64,000 nt of DNA from positions 1 to 64,000 of the forward strand of contig NZ_JAFCLN010000026.1 of NCBI RefSeq assembly GCF_018129385.1, read 5' to 3'. This DNA comes from Bradyrhizobium lablabi. GTDB lineage: Bacteria > Pseudomonadota > Alphaproteobacteria > Rhizobiales > Xanthobacteraceae. This document shows positions 33,631-42,718 of this stretch, piece by piece. Numbering within the stretch: the stretch's first letter is position 1; the number at the start of each line of letters is the position of its first letter. Made by a program: the position numbers and the translations under genes. The notes under the pieces are model-generated. The model did no database searches. It was given only the letters and a program-made list of their open reading frames with translations, and had not been told where the DNA came from.

Positions 33631-35468
33631 CGCGCGGCTCCCTTGTGCTCGCCGCCGGCATAGATCGTCCGTACGAGCTCGGAGCCGACGACCTCGGCCA
33701 CCGAGCCATCCAGCAAGACTTTCCCCTGATGCAGCACGATGATCCGGGTCGATATGTCGCGGACAAAGTCCAGATCGTGCTCGATGATGAGCGTGCAGAG
33801 ACCTTCGCGCTGCACGAGTTCGACGAGGATGTTTCCGATCAGCGTGCGCTCCGGCTTGGTGAGTCCGGCCGTCGGCTCATCGAGCAGCAGCACGCTCGGC
33901 TCGAGCGCCAACACCATAGCCAGTTCGAGGGCGCGCTTCATCCCGTGCGACAGATGCCGGCACTCGATCTCCATCTCCCGGTCGAGGCCGGTCGCCGCAA
34001 TAACGTGCCGGGCGCTGTCGGGGAGCGCCAGCTCCGGCATTCGGCTCATCATGCCTGCTCCGTCGAGACGGTACCGGGCAAGGGTCAGACATTCAGCCAC
34101 CGTCAGCGTTTCGAACAGGCTGGTGGTTTGAAAGCTGCGGCCGATGCCGAAACCCACCACCCCATGCGGCGGCACGCGGGCGATCGTCTGTCCGAACGCC
34201 GCGACCGTTCCGCCGGTACGTTCATAACCGTCTGACAGACAGCGCATCAGCGTTGTTTTGCCCGCACCGTTCGGACCGATGATGCCGAGCAGCTCACTGC
34301 CGAGCGCCTTGAAAGTGACGCCTTCGAGAACCTTCAGGCTGCCATAGGAACGCGTCAGATCGGCAACGTCGAGGGCAGGGGCATCCGAACCTGCGCCGGC
34401 GCGCCGCCCCGCGCGGGCATCGACGATGGCCGGCACCGTGAACGACGACGCCATGGCGCTCCGACCGGTTGCCGCCGACCACATGCGCCCGAGAGCCGTC
34501 CTGACCACCGGGATGATTCCCTGCGGCAACGCCACGATCACCAGCACGAAGATCGATCCGATGATCAGTTTCCAGACGAAAGGCAGATTGCCGGACAGGT
34601 AGGCCGTGGTTACGTCGATGACGATCGTGCCCAGCACCGGGCCGATCAAGGTTCCCCGCCCGCCGAGCGCGACCCACATGACGAGCTCGGTGCCAAAGAC
34701 GAAGCTTCCGATTTCCGGCGCGACCACCACCGTATACCCGGCATAGGCATAGCCCGCGACCGAAGCGATCATGGCCATGACGACCATCAGCAGGATCTTG
34801 ATCCGCGGTGCATTGATTCCGAGATATGTGCAGCGCTGCTCGTTCTCGCGGATCGCGACCAGCATCCGGCCGAAGTCGCTATTGACGAAGAACCAGGCCA
34901 CCGTCGTCAGCACCACGAGGCCCACGCCGCAAATGGTGAACCAGGATTCTACCGACAGGTCGAACGTGTTGTAGCCCACAAGCCCGCTGGAAGAGCCGGT
35001 GAACGTTCCGCCTGAGTACAGGATTTGCACGAATATGATCGGCATCGCGAGCGTCACGATCGCAACGTAGAGCGGCGAAGCGCCGTGGAAAAAGGATATC
35101 CAGCCGGTAACTGCCGCCACCGCGGCTGACACTGCCAATCCAGCCAGCAAGGCCAGCACCGCGTTTTGCGGCGAAAAGTCCAGATACGTGAAGGTGATGC
35201 CGGCGGCGTATGCGCCGATTCCAAAGAATGCCGCCTGACCGAAGGTGAGGATGCCGGCATAGCCCCAAAGAATATCCACCGTCAGCGCCGTTGCGGCATA
35301 GAGGAACGACCGCACGAGAATGTTGACCGTGTAGGAATCGAGCACGTATGGCCCTGCGATGGCTGCGACAACGCAAAGCCCTGCGATCGAACCCGCGAGT
35401 GCCAGCCGGCCCGACATGGAGCGGCTTGGCGACGTGCCGGATGCAGTCGTGAGATCAGCCACGGCCAA
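33627..35468 (-). CDS. Fused LivM permease - LivG ATPase
   Basis: A 613-residue protein. Residues 1-330 are a LivM-type permease with about 10 helices (DILWGYAGILTFGQAAFFGIG is the diagnostic segment). A 50-residue linker leads to a LivG-type ATPase with Walker A GPNGAGKTT at 398-406, the signature LSHGMKRALELAM and Walker B VLLLDEPTAGL. The two are separate genes in most operons. It overlaps the LivH gene by 14 nt and the LivF gene by 4 nt. The LSHGMKR signature deviates from the usual LSGGQ-like LSHGEQR. Confidence 0.88.
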   Translation of the reverse strand: MAVADLTTASGTSPSRSMSGRLALAGSIAGLCVVAAIAGPYVLDSYTVNILVRSFLYAATALTVDILWGYAGILTFGQAAFFGIGAYAAGITFTYLDFSPQNAVLALLAGLAVSAAVAAVTGWISFFHGASPLYVAIVTLAMPIIFVQILYSGGTFTGSSSGLVGYNTFDLSVESWFTICGVGLVVLTTVAWFFVNSDFGRMLVAIRENEQRCTYLGINAPRIKILLMVVMAMIASVAGYAYAGYTVVVAPEIGSFVFGTELVMWVALGGRGTLIGPVLGTIVIDVTTAYLSGNLPFVWKLIIGSIFVLVIVALPQGIIPVVRTALGRMWSAATGRSAMASSFTVPAIVDARAGRRAGAGSDAPALDVADLTRSYGSLKVLEGVTFKALGSELLGIIGPNGAGKTTLMRCLSDGYERTGGTVAAFGQTIARVPPHGVVGFGIGRSFQTTSLFETLTVAECLTLARYRLDGAGMMSRMPELALPDSARHVIAATGLDREMEIECRHLSHGMKRALELAMVLALEPSVLLLDEPTAGLTKPERTLIGNILVELVQREGLCTLIIEHDLDFVRDISTRIIVLHQGKVLLDGSVAEVVGSELVRTIYAGGEHKGAAR

Positions 35469-36291
35469 ACCCCGCAGGCCGAATGCGCAGAAGGAGCGCC
35501 GCCAGCACCACGATGGTCAGCCCGCCGATAACGGGGCTGACGAACGAGGAAACAAGCACCTGTGCGCCTCCGAGCGCCAGCGCCGCCGCCGCCAGGCTCG
35601 TCAGCGATACGGAGGACACCAGGACCAGCATGAACGCATTGACCAGCCAGGGCACACCCATGTTCGGGTCGACGCTGGACAGCGGCGTAATGAGCGCGCC
35701 GGCGAGGCTCGCAAGGCCGGCCCCGAAGCAGAACGTGACGAAACGAACGTGTCCGCTGTTGATGCCGAGGCCTCGCGCCAGCGGCTCGTTCATGATTACC
35801 GCGCGCGCTTCGAGGCCGAGCCGTGTTGCGTTCAGAAGCGCTGCAATGCCGGCCGCCACGGCGGCCGCAGCGACGATGAGAAAAAGCCGGTACAGGGAAT
35901 ATGTTTCTCCGATGACGCTGGTTGCGCCCGCGATCGGCGTCTGCACGAATTGAATCTCGCGGCCGAAGATGATCGTGATGAGTTGGCCGATGATGATGCC
36001 CAGACCCCATGTCGCCAGAATGGCGTCGAGCGGACGGTCGTAGAGCGGGCGTATGACGAACCGTTCCACCACGGCTCCCATCACCATGCCGGCCAGCGCC
36101 GCCACCGGATAAGCGAGCCATGGGCTCCATCCCAACTGCGTCACCACCAGGGCCGAATAGCCGCCAATCGTGAGAAAGCCGCCATGGGCGAAGTTCACGA
36201 TCTTCAGCACGCCGAGGATGATCAGAAGTCCCGCCGCGACGGCAAACAATATTGCAGCGGTCGTGATGATATCCAGGGCAAGCGCGATCAT
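35455..36291 (-). CDS. ABC transporter permease, LivH type
   Basis: A 278-residue inner-membrane permease with about eight hydrophobic segments. LKIVNFAHGGFLTIGGYSA and the AVVERFVIRPLYDRP loop identify it as the LivH/UrtB-type partner of the fused permease-ATPase. It lies 188 bp after the binding-protein gene and overlaps the next gene by 14 nt. The complex would import a small amide, urea derivative or amino acid across the inner membrane. Confidence 0.88.
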   Translation of the reverse strand: MIALALDIITTAAILFAVAAGLLIILGVLKIVNFAHGGFLTIGGYSALVVTQLGWSPWLAYPVAALAGMVMGAVVERFVIRPLYDRPLDAILATWGLGIIIGQLITIIFGREIQFVQTPIAGATSVIGETYSLYRLFLIVAAAAVAAGIAALLNATRLGLEARAVIMNEPLARGLGINSGHVRFVTFCFGAGLASLAGALITPLSSVDPNMGVPWLVNAFMLVLVSSVSLTSLAAAALALGGAQVLVSSFVSPVIGGLTIVVLAALLLRIRPAGFGRG

Positions 36292-36479
36292 GCGGATATC
36301 CGCCTGGCTTCGATAACGTCGAAACGCACAGCGGGAAGCCGCAGCGCGTTCGCGACGTCAGTTAGATACGTGCGGCTCATGACGATTTGCAACCGCATGC
36401 GGAAGCCGCGACACCCCGGACAGATCTCCGGCGTTCCGGGCGAGCTGTCCGGGCAACGGGACGTCGTCGTCGCGGCCGT

Positions 36480-37661
36480 TCAGAGCTTCGGGCACTGTTC
36501 GCCCGGGCTGACGTTCGGGAAACTTTTCACGATTTTCACCGAGCCGTCCGACTGCACTTGCCCCAGATACATCGTGAGCGGCGCGTGGCGCTGCGCGTTC
36601 ATCTGCACCTTGCCGCGAGGGCCGTCGAACTGCACCGTGGCCAGCGCCTCCACCACCGCATCGGCAGAGGTGCTCTTCGCCTTCTCGACGGCGGCCTTGT
36701 AGAGGTAAACGGCGTCGTATTGAGGCACCGAAAGATCGTTCGGGGTGAGCAGCTTGTCGCCGAACTTCGCCTTCATCGCCGCCATGAACTTCTTGTTGGC
36801 GGGTGTATCGATGTTGGTCAGGAAGGATGCCGAAATGAACACGCCGTCGGCGTCTGCGGCCATGCTCTTGGCGGTGCCTTCATCGACGCTGAGATTGCCG
36901 ACCTGGGCTTTCATTCCGGCCGCCTTGTATTGCTTCTGCAACGTCACGTTCGGAGCGCCGCCGGCCGTGGAGAAGATCACCGCGTCGGGATTGGCGCTGC
37001 GCATTTTGGAGATGATCGCGGTCCAATCCGTCGCGTCCATCGGCTGATATTCGTCTCCGACGACCTTGCCGCCCTTCTTCTCGATGTAGCTCTTGGTAAA
37101 GGCCAACATTCCGCGCCCGAACGCGTAGTCGCTCCCGACCAGGAAGAAGGTTTTCGCGTTGTCGCTCATGAAGTGATCGACGATCGGCCCCACCATTTGC
37201 TCGGGAACCGCGCCATCGGCATAGAGATATTTATTGCAGGATCGCCCCTCATAGAGGGACGTGTAGATGTAGGGTACTTTGCCGCGGGTCACGACCGGGA
37301 GCATGCCGTTGCGCGCCGCACTGGTCTGCATCGAGATCAGCACATTGACCTTCTTCTGGAAGATCAGCGAGTCGGCTGCTTTCTGCGCGCCCGCCGCGCC
37401 CGAGCCGTCATCGGCGACCTCGAGCGCTACCTTCTTGCCGAGGATGCCGCCCGCGGCGTTGATCTCGTCGACCGCCAGCTCGGCCGATTGCACGACGGAA
37501 GGTGCGACGACGCTGTTGGCGCCGGAAAGCCCTGTTGGAATTCCGATCTTGATGACTTCCTGGGCTTGCGCCGCCAGGCCGGGCAGCATGGCCAGCACCA
37601 CGATAGCCGCGCCAGTTCCAAACTTTAAGAGAGCTGCTCGTGAACTCGCCTGATATCGCAT
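36480..37661 (-). CDS. ABC substrate-binding protein, LivK/UrtA type
   Basis: A 393-residue periplasmic type I binding protein. The Sec signal peptide is MRYQASSRAALLKFGTGAAI and following, cleaved near AQAQE. The mature protein starts EVIKIGIPTGLSGANS, the hallmark of the LivK/UrtA group. Start ATG 37661 has AAGGGAG about 10 nt upstream; a longer frame upstream is not supported. It is the first gene of the leftward operon that ends with the amidase and nitrilase-fold enzymes, so its ligand is probably their substrate. Confidence 0.88.
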   Translation of the reverse strand: MRYQASSRAALLKFGTGAAIVVLAMLPGLAAQAQEVIKIGIPTGLSGANSVVAPSVVQSAELAVDEINAAGGILGKKVALEVADDGSGAAGAQKAADSLIFQKKVNVLISMQTSAARNGMLPVVTRGKVPYIYTSLYEGRSCNKYLYADGAVPEQMVGPIVDHFMSDNAKTFFLVGSDYAFGRGMLAFTKSYIEKKGGKVVGDEYQPMDATDWTAIISKMRSANPDAVIFSTAGGAPNVTLQKQYKAAGMKAQVGNLSVDEGTAKSMAADADGVFISASFLTNIDTPANKKFMAAMKAKFGDKLLTPNDLSVPQYDAVYLYKAAVEKAKSTSADAVVEALATVQFDGPRGKVQMNAQRHAPLTMYLGQVQSDGSVKIVKSFPNVSPGEQCPKL

Positions 37662-37758
37662 GGCTTTGAACTCCCTTTGGGCCGCAATGTCGTGCAAAAA
37701 GTTACTGCGCGTCGGATATGTGGCAAGCGGAAATAAACGACGGAACTGCACTAAACTT

Positions 37759-37772
37759 GGCCTGCGCAGGCC
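37759..37772. promoter_or_regulatory. Perfect 14 bp palindrome upstream of the ABC operon
   Basis: GGCCTGCGCAGGCC is self-complementary over 14 bp and lies about 100 bp upstream of the binding-protein start, between it and a transposase-like gene. It could be an operator for the amide operon. A terminator is less likely, as no T run follows on either strand. Confidence 0.3.
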
Positions 37773-37934
37773 TTTACGTCGCTTGCACTGACATAAAGCG
37801 GCAAGTCCCCCTGCCGCTTAAACGCTGAGAACAGACGTTTTCCCGATTGGAAAGGCTCGACAAACTTCATGCGCGGTGGACACGACCGCACAAAGAATTT
37901 GCAGTCGGCCAACCAAACGGGCCGATGTTCGTGG

Positions 37935-38330
37935 TCACCGATTGACGCGCATCGACGCAAAGTGCCCGGTGAGTGCGCCGCCACACTTTTCGGCGGCGAT
38001 ACGACTGGCCCGCACCTGGTCACGTGTTCTGTCGTTGGTCGCAGGCACGGCTGCATTCGGCTTGCGCTCACCCTCCGGCGGGTCGTTTGCCGGAGCGCGC
38101 AACTGCTCGAAGAGGTTGGCAACCAATCCGCGCAGGCGCAAGTTTTCCGTGACCAAATCCTTCATCTGTCGCGTGGCCGGGACATCAATGCCGCCGAACT
38201 GACGGCGCCATCGATAGAAGGTGCGCTGGTTCACGCCGGCGGCATTGCATATTTCGGCAACCGGCACACCGGCGGCGGCTTCTCCCAACAATTGGAGAAT
38301 TTCATTTCGCGTAAAACGGGAACGCCTCAT
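37935..38330 (-). CDS. Solitary IS3-type OrfA-like helix-turn-helix protein
   Basis: A 131-residue protein. Residues 1-75 (RRSRFTRNEILQLL, VPVAEICNAAGVNQRTFYRW, then a Leu-rich helix) match the HTH_Tnp_1 domain of IS3-family OrfA. The C-terminal 55 residues (PANDPPEGERKPNAAVP onwards) do not look like a transposase. No OrfB, frameshift window or inverted repeats are visible. It may be a decayed insertion-sequence remnant or a domesticated DNA-binding protein. It lies between the amide ABC operon and the acetamidase gene. Confidence 0.65.
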   Translation of the reverse strand: MRRSRFTRNEILQLLGEAAAGVPVAEICNAAGVNQRTFYRWRRQFGGIDVPATRQMKDLVTENLRLRGLVANLFEQLRAPANDPPEGERKPNAAVPATNDRTRDQVRASRIAAEKCGGALTGHFASMRVNR

Positions 38331-38551
38331 TGGATGCTCCGTCGTTGAGCGTCTGTCGTAGATCCGCCGCGGTCCAAGCCACGGATCAACGTGCCGGATC
38401 TGAAGGGGCGGCCGGATGCAGCGTAGCGCAATCGCCATCTTTCGTCTCACGTCGATGCGCGCACATCTCCATTGCGAAGGCATGAGCCGGATGTGACGAT
38501 CAAACCAGACCACGTTATCCAGGCTGCTCGCTTGTTGACCGGAGCCGACCT

Positions 38552-39490
38552 ATGCCGCGCCGCTATGAAATACCCAGCACGCCCGAGAACATGGTATGGG
38601 GATACCTGGATAGCAGTACGCCGCATATTCTGGAGGTGAATTCGGGGGATAGCGTTACGCTGCATAGTTTCCCGTCGGGCGGCAAGGAGACCTTGCCGGA
38701 CGACATCCGCCTGGTACCCGCCGACTATCTCGCCGCGCTCGAAACACTGCCGCCCGGACCAGGCGCCCATTTCCTGACCGGACCCGTCTATGTCAGGGGA
38801 GCGAATGTCGGCGATGCCCTGCAAGTCGATATTCTCGACGTGAGGGTGCGGCAGGACTGGGGATTTGTCTCGATCTTGCCGCTGCTTGGCACGTTGCCTG
38901 ACGAGTTCACCGAGTATGAGACCATTCATCCGAGGATCGACCGGCAACGCAATGTTTGCATCATGCCTTGGGGAAGCGAGATTCCGCTCGAACCCTTTTT
39001 CGGGATCATCGCCACCGCGCCGCCGCCGAGTTGGGGGCGTTGCGGTTCTCCCGTGCCGCGAGCGTTCGGTGGCAACATGGACAACAGGGAGCTGCGCGCG
39101 GGCACGACGCTATATCTGCCCATCTTCAACGAAGGGGCGTTGTTCTTTGCCGGAGACGGTCACGCCGTGCAGGGCGATGGCGAAGTTTGTATCACGGCGC
39201 TGGAGACGGGAATGACGGGCACGTTCCGCCTTACCGTACGCAAGGACATGGACTTGCGTTGGCCCTTTGCCGAGAACGCCACTCATTTGATGTCAATTGG
39301 CCTCGATGAGGATCTCGACGACGCGGCCAAGCAAGCGGTCCGGGAAATGATCAAACATGTTTGCGCGCGCACAAACCTCACGCGCAACGAGGCGTACATG
39401 CTGTGCTCGCTTGCGGGCAATCTGCGCGTAACCCAGCTCGTCGACGGCAACAAAGGGATCCATATGTTGCTGGCAAAGGAATTGCTGTGA
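38552..39490 (+). CDS. Acetamidase/formamidase family protein
   Basis: A 312-residue FmdA/AmdA-family amidohydrolase. The core shows the PRAFGGNMDNREL block and the GDGHAVQGDGEV loop, which hold the metal/active-site residues of the family. It would release ammonia from small amides such as formamide. Start ATG 38552 is used. It reads divergently from the amide ABC operon, across the transposase-like gene. It is convergent with hemB (24 bp gap). Confidence 0.85.
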   Translation: MPRRYEIPSTPENMVWGYLDSSTPHILEVNSGDSVTLHSFPSGGKETLPDDIRLVPADYLAALETLPPGPGAHFLTGPVYVRGANVGDALQVDILDVRVRQDWGFVSILPLLGTLPDEFTEYETIHPRIDRQRNVCIMPWGSEIPLEPFFGIIATAPPPSWGRCGSPVPRAFGGNMDNRELRAGTTLYLPIFNEGALFFAGDGHAVQGDGEVCITALETGMTGTFRLTVRKDMDLRWPFAENATHLMSIGLDEDLDDAAKQAVREMIKHVCARTNLTRNEAYMLCSLAGNLRVTQLVDGNKGIHMLLAKELL

Positions 39491-39514
39491 TGTCTTTGCC
39501 CGATCCACGGATCG

Positions 39515-40576
39515 CTACGACTGTGCCTTGATCTTCTCCGCCGCCTGCGGTGCGAAGTACGTCAAAATCCCGTCCGCCCCGGCGCGCTTGAACGCGAGCA
39601 GGCTCTCCATCATCGCGCGATCGCCGTCGATCCAGCCGTTGCCCGCGGCTGCGGCGATCATCGCGTACTCGCCGGACACCTGGTACACAAACGTCGGCAT
39701 CGCAAAGGTGTCCTTCACGCGCCGCACGATATCCAGATACGGCATGCCGGGCTTAATCATCACCATGTCGGCGCCCTCGGCGATGTCGAGTTCGACTTCG
39801 CGCAGGGCTTCGTCCGAATTGGCGCTGTCCATCTGGTAAGTGCGCTTGTCGCCGGTCAGCGTTTTCGCAGATCCAATGGCGTCGCGGAACGGACCATAGA
39901 AGGCCGAGGCATATTTGGCGGCGTAAGACATGATCTGCACGTCGCCAAAACCGGCATCGTCCAGTGCCTCGCGGATCGCGCCGACGCGGCCGTCCATCAT
40001 GTCCGACGGGGCGATCACGTCGCAGCCGGCTTCCGCCTGCACCAGCGCCTGCCGCACCAGCACCGCCACCGTCTCGTCATTGAGGATCTTTCCGTCCGCG
40101 AGCAGCCCGTCATGGCCGTGGCTGGTATAGGGATCGAGCGCGACGTCGCAGAGCACGCCGATATCGGGAAACTCCTTCTTGATCGCGCGCACCGACTGGC
40201 AAACGAGATTGTCGGCGTTGAGCGCCTCGGAACCTTCTTCGTCGCGCAGGGAAGGGTCGGTATAGGGAAACAGTGCGATGCAGGGGATGTTGAGCTTCGC
40301 CGCTCGCTCGGCATCGCGCACCGCCTGATCGACGCTGAGCCGGTTCACCCCCGGCATCGAGGCGACGCCGTCGCGGACATTGTGGCCGGCGACCACGAAC
40401 AGCGGCCAGATCAAATCGTCCGTCGTCAACACATTCTCGCGCACCAGCCGCCGCGCCCATTCGGACTTGCGATTGCGGCGCGGGCGCATGGTCAGATCGA
40501 GCGGATTGGCGGAAACCGCGGTCTGGCGCCACGGCATGTCGCGCATTTCGATCGGGCGCCCGAACTTGATCGCCAT
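39515..40576 (-). CDS. hemB: Delta-aminolevulinic acid dehydratase (porphobilinogen synthase)
   Basis: A 353-residue enzyme that condenses two 5-aminolevulinate molecules into porphobilinogen, the second step of tetrapyrrole synthesis. The Schiff-base lysines are in MSYAAKYASAFYGPF and VMIKPGMPYLD. The metal site reads CDVALDPYTSHGHDG, where zinc-type enzymes have a cysteine triad; the Asp-rich version matches the Mg-dependent HemB described in Bradyrhizobium. It stands alone, convergent with the acetamidase gene. Confidence 0.95.
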   Translation of the reverse strand: MAIKFGRPIEMRDMPWRQTAVSANPLDLTMRPRRNRKSEWARRLVRENVLTTDDLIWPLFVVAGHNVRDGVASMPGVNRLSVDQAVRDAERAAKLNIPCIALFPYTDPSLRDEEGSEALNADNLVCQSVRAIKKEFPDIGVLCDVALDPYTSHGHDGLLADGKILNDETVAVLVRQALVQAEAGCDVIAPSDMMDGRVGAIREALDDAGFGDVQIMSYAAKYASAFYGPFRDAIGSAKTLTGDKRTYQMDSANSDEALREVELDIAEGADMVMIKPGMPYLDIVRRVKDTFAMPTFVYQVSGEYAMIAAAAGNGWIDGDRAMMESLLAFKRAGADGILTYFAPQAAEKIKAQS

Positions 40577-40798
40577 GATTAACTCCCAAAAATGGCCAGC
40601 TGTTTGGATTTGGACCAGTTCTAGCAGCTTGCAAGGGGGCCGTCACCGCATGGCTTGTCATGGCATGGGGCAATTAATCCAGCCGCCAATTGATTTTGCC
40701 GCCCGGGCGGGCCAAGACTGCGCCGGCATGCAGCCTGACAAGGGGCGGATTCCGCCACCCAGCCGGGCATCTCTTCGAACCGGGGCGCCGATCAAGCA

Positions 40799-41260
40799 AT
40801 GTCCGACACTTCCACGCGGGATCATGCGCGCGACAATGCCATGTCGATGGCGGCGATGTCATCCGAGCGCATTGAGCCGGACGAGAACGTGTGGACGCGG
40901 CGCCTCGTGCTGTTCCTGCGCGTCATGGCAGTGCTCTCGATTCTGAAGGGGCTCTACCACTGGGCGCAGGTGACCGGTTTCATCGGCGGCGAGGAAGAGG
41001 CTTTTGAAAACCAGACCATGGCCTGGCAGACCGCGACGATCTATTTCGCCGTGATCGAACTGGTCGCCGCCGTCGGCCTGTGGCTCGCCACGCCCTGGGG
41101 CGCGGTGGTGTGGCTGACGACCGTCGTGTCGATGGCGGTGATCGAACTGATGTTCCCGGGCATCTACGGCGGCAGCCTGATCGTGGTCGGCGTCGAGGCC
41201 CTGATGCTCGCCGGCTATCTTGGCCTCGCCTGGATGGCCGCGCGGGAACGCCCACCGTAG
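40799..41260 (+). CDS. Small membrane protein (DUF6163-like)
   Basis: A 153-residue protein with four predicted membrane helices after a 35-residue hydrophilic N-terminus (about 36-58, 70-95, 100-115 and 125-148). The sequence RLVLFLRVMAVLSILKGLYHWAQ and its neighbourhood next to hemB recall the DUF6163 proteins of Bradyrhizobium. Internal start codons at 40841 and 40856 are also possible. The function is unknown. Confidence 0.7.
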   Translation: MSDTSTRDHARDNAMSMAAMSSERIEPDENVWTRRLVLFLRVMAVLSILKGLYHWAQVTGFIGGEEEAFENQTMAWQTATIYFAVIELVAAVGLWLATPWGAVVWLTTVVSMAVIELMFPGIYGGSLIVVGVEALMLAGYLGLAWMAARERPP

Positions 41261-41274
41261 ACGGCGCATCGCGC

Positions 41275-42228
41275 ATGATCTTGTTTTCCACCGACGACAT
41301 CGCCCCAAGGGACCGCTTCGATCACTGGCGTGAGGAGCGAAGCCGGGCGCTGTTCGGCGTCACCATCGAAATCGAACCCGAGCGGCGCGCCGGCTTCCAG
41401 GGACACTTTTCGGCGGTCGCGGTCGGCTGCGCGAAGCTCGCGGAGATGAAGGCATCCTCATATGTCGTCAGCCGCACCAGCGCGGATATCGCGCGCATCG
41501 CCGCCGACAGCCTGTCGATCGGCCACCAGATCCGCGGTCCCGGCTGGATGGATGCCGGCGAGGACCGCGTCAGCTTGCTGGAAGAGGGCAGGTTCGCCGT
41601 CAGCTATTCCGACCTTCCGTACAAGGGAACGCCGAAACGCACCGACGGTTTTCACTTCCGCTCGCTGAGCGTGCCGCTGGCGGCCTTTCCCGATCTCGCC
41701 AAACCGGCGCGCCAGTTATGGGGCCAACCCGCCGCGGCATCGCCGCAGCTCGAAAACCTGTTTTCCGCCACCTTCGGAGCGATGGCCGCCGAAGGCGAGA
41801 CATGGCCCGATGCGCAACGTGTGGTGCGCCATGTCGCGCAGCTTGCGCTGCTGCTGCGCGGCGTGGTGCCGGCGGGTACGGGGCGAAGCCGCGCGGCAGT
41901 GCGCTTCGGGCAGTTTCACGCCGCCCGCCGGCTGATATCGGCCAACCTGCATCGTCCCGATCTGTCGCCGCAGATGATCGCCGACTGGCTCGCGATTTCG
42001 CTGCGGCAATTGCATCTGTTGTTCGAACCGACCGGCGAGAGCTGCGCGCGCACCATCTTGAGCATGCGGCTGCGCGAAGCACGGCGCCGCCTTATGACGC
42101 GCAAGGGCGAGCCGGTCGCACAGATCGCGTTCGCCTGCGGCTTTGCCAGCATCGCGACGTTCTACCGGACCTTTCAGACCGCCTACGGCATCGCGCCGGG
42201 CGATGCGCGCGTCGCAGCCGCGGAGTAG
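41275..42228 (+). CDS. AraC-family regulator (AraC-binding-like domain)
   Basis: A 317-residue regulator. The N-terminal domain starting DDIAPRDRFDHWREERSRALFG is the AraC_binding_2 type and the last 100 residues form the double helix-turn-helix (LSPQMIADWLAISLRQLHLLFE, then IAFACGFASIATFYRTFQTAYG). Start ATG 41275 lies 14 bp after the DUF6163-like gene, so the two may be co-transcribed. The effector and targets are unknown. Confidence 0.85.
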   Translation: MILFSTDDIAPRDRFDHWREERSRALFGVTIEIEPERRAGFQGHFSAVAVGCAKLAEMKASSYVVSRTSADIARIAADSLSIGHQIRGPGWMDAGEDRVSLLEEGRFAVSYSDLPYKGTPKRTDGFHFRSLSVPLAAFPDLAKPARQLWGQPAAASPQLENLFSATFGAMAAEGETWPDAQRVVRHVAQLALLLRGVVPAGTGRSRAAVRFGQFHAARRLISANLHRPDLSPQMIADWLAISLRQLHLLFEPTGESCARTILSMRLREARRRLMTRKGEPVAQIAFACGFASIATFYRTFQTAYGIAPGDARVAAAE

Positions 42229-42249
42229 GGATTCATTTCCGCGCATTGG

Positions 42250-42375
42250 GGCCTCGTGGTTCGAGACGCGCGGCTCCGCCGCGCTCCTCACCATGAGGGT
42301 CTGACTTTTTCGCGCAACTCGTCGACCTCATCCTGAGGAGGCGCGTAGCGCCGTCTCGAAGGATGGAGGCCCGGA
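42250..42375. repeat. Palindromic repeat (TCATCCTGAGGAGGCGC family), two units
   Basis: Two hairpin-forming units lie side by side. The first runs from CCTCGTGGTTCGAGACGC to CTCACCATGAGG, and the second from CTCATCCTGAGGAGGCGC to CGTCTCGAAGGATG. The same family recurs at 50708-50808 and, in a variant form, at 51846-51966. It lies at the start of the 490 bp gap before the LdtR gene. Confidence 0.8.
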
Positions 42376-42718
42376 TCGCGCCTCGCTCAAATTTTCAGAA
42401 AATTCTCCCGGTAACTTTTCAGTCACCCTGAGGCCTTCCCGCCACAACCGTTACGCGGTCCTTTCCAATCCGGCGCACGCTGTTTTGGAATGCGACAACG
42501 GGGAAGACGAAGCGTGAACAGGGCCGTTCCACCGTCAATGAAAAGTTGCGAAAAGTCCTTATTTGGCGGGCTTAATCCGCGATTCACTGTCTTAAATTCA
42601 TTCTCTCTTTATTGTCTTATTTAAGCGGATCTTCAAACCGCCCCCTTAAGTTGTGGCTATCAGGCGAGACACAAGTTTCGTCGAATAAGTCGATAAAAAC
42701 GACGACAGGGGAAGTGTC
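42376..42718. other. AT-rich upstream region of the LdtR-type gene
   Basis: No gene is seen. From about 42530 onward the DNA is markedly more AT-rich than its surroundings. Near-direct repeats TGTCTTAAATT and TGTCTTATTTAA lie about 30 bp apart, and a TTTCGTCG/CGACGA inverted pair precedes the start. These are candidate promoter and autoregulatory sequences for the regulator gene. Confidence 0.45.
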
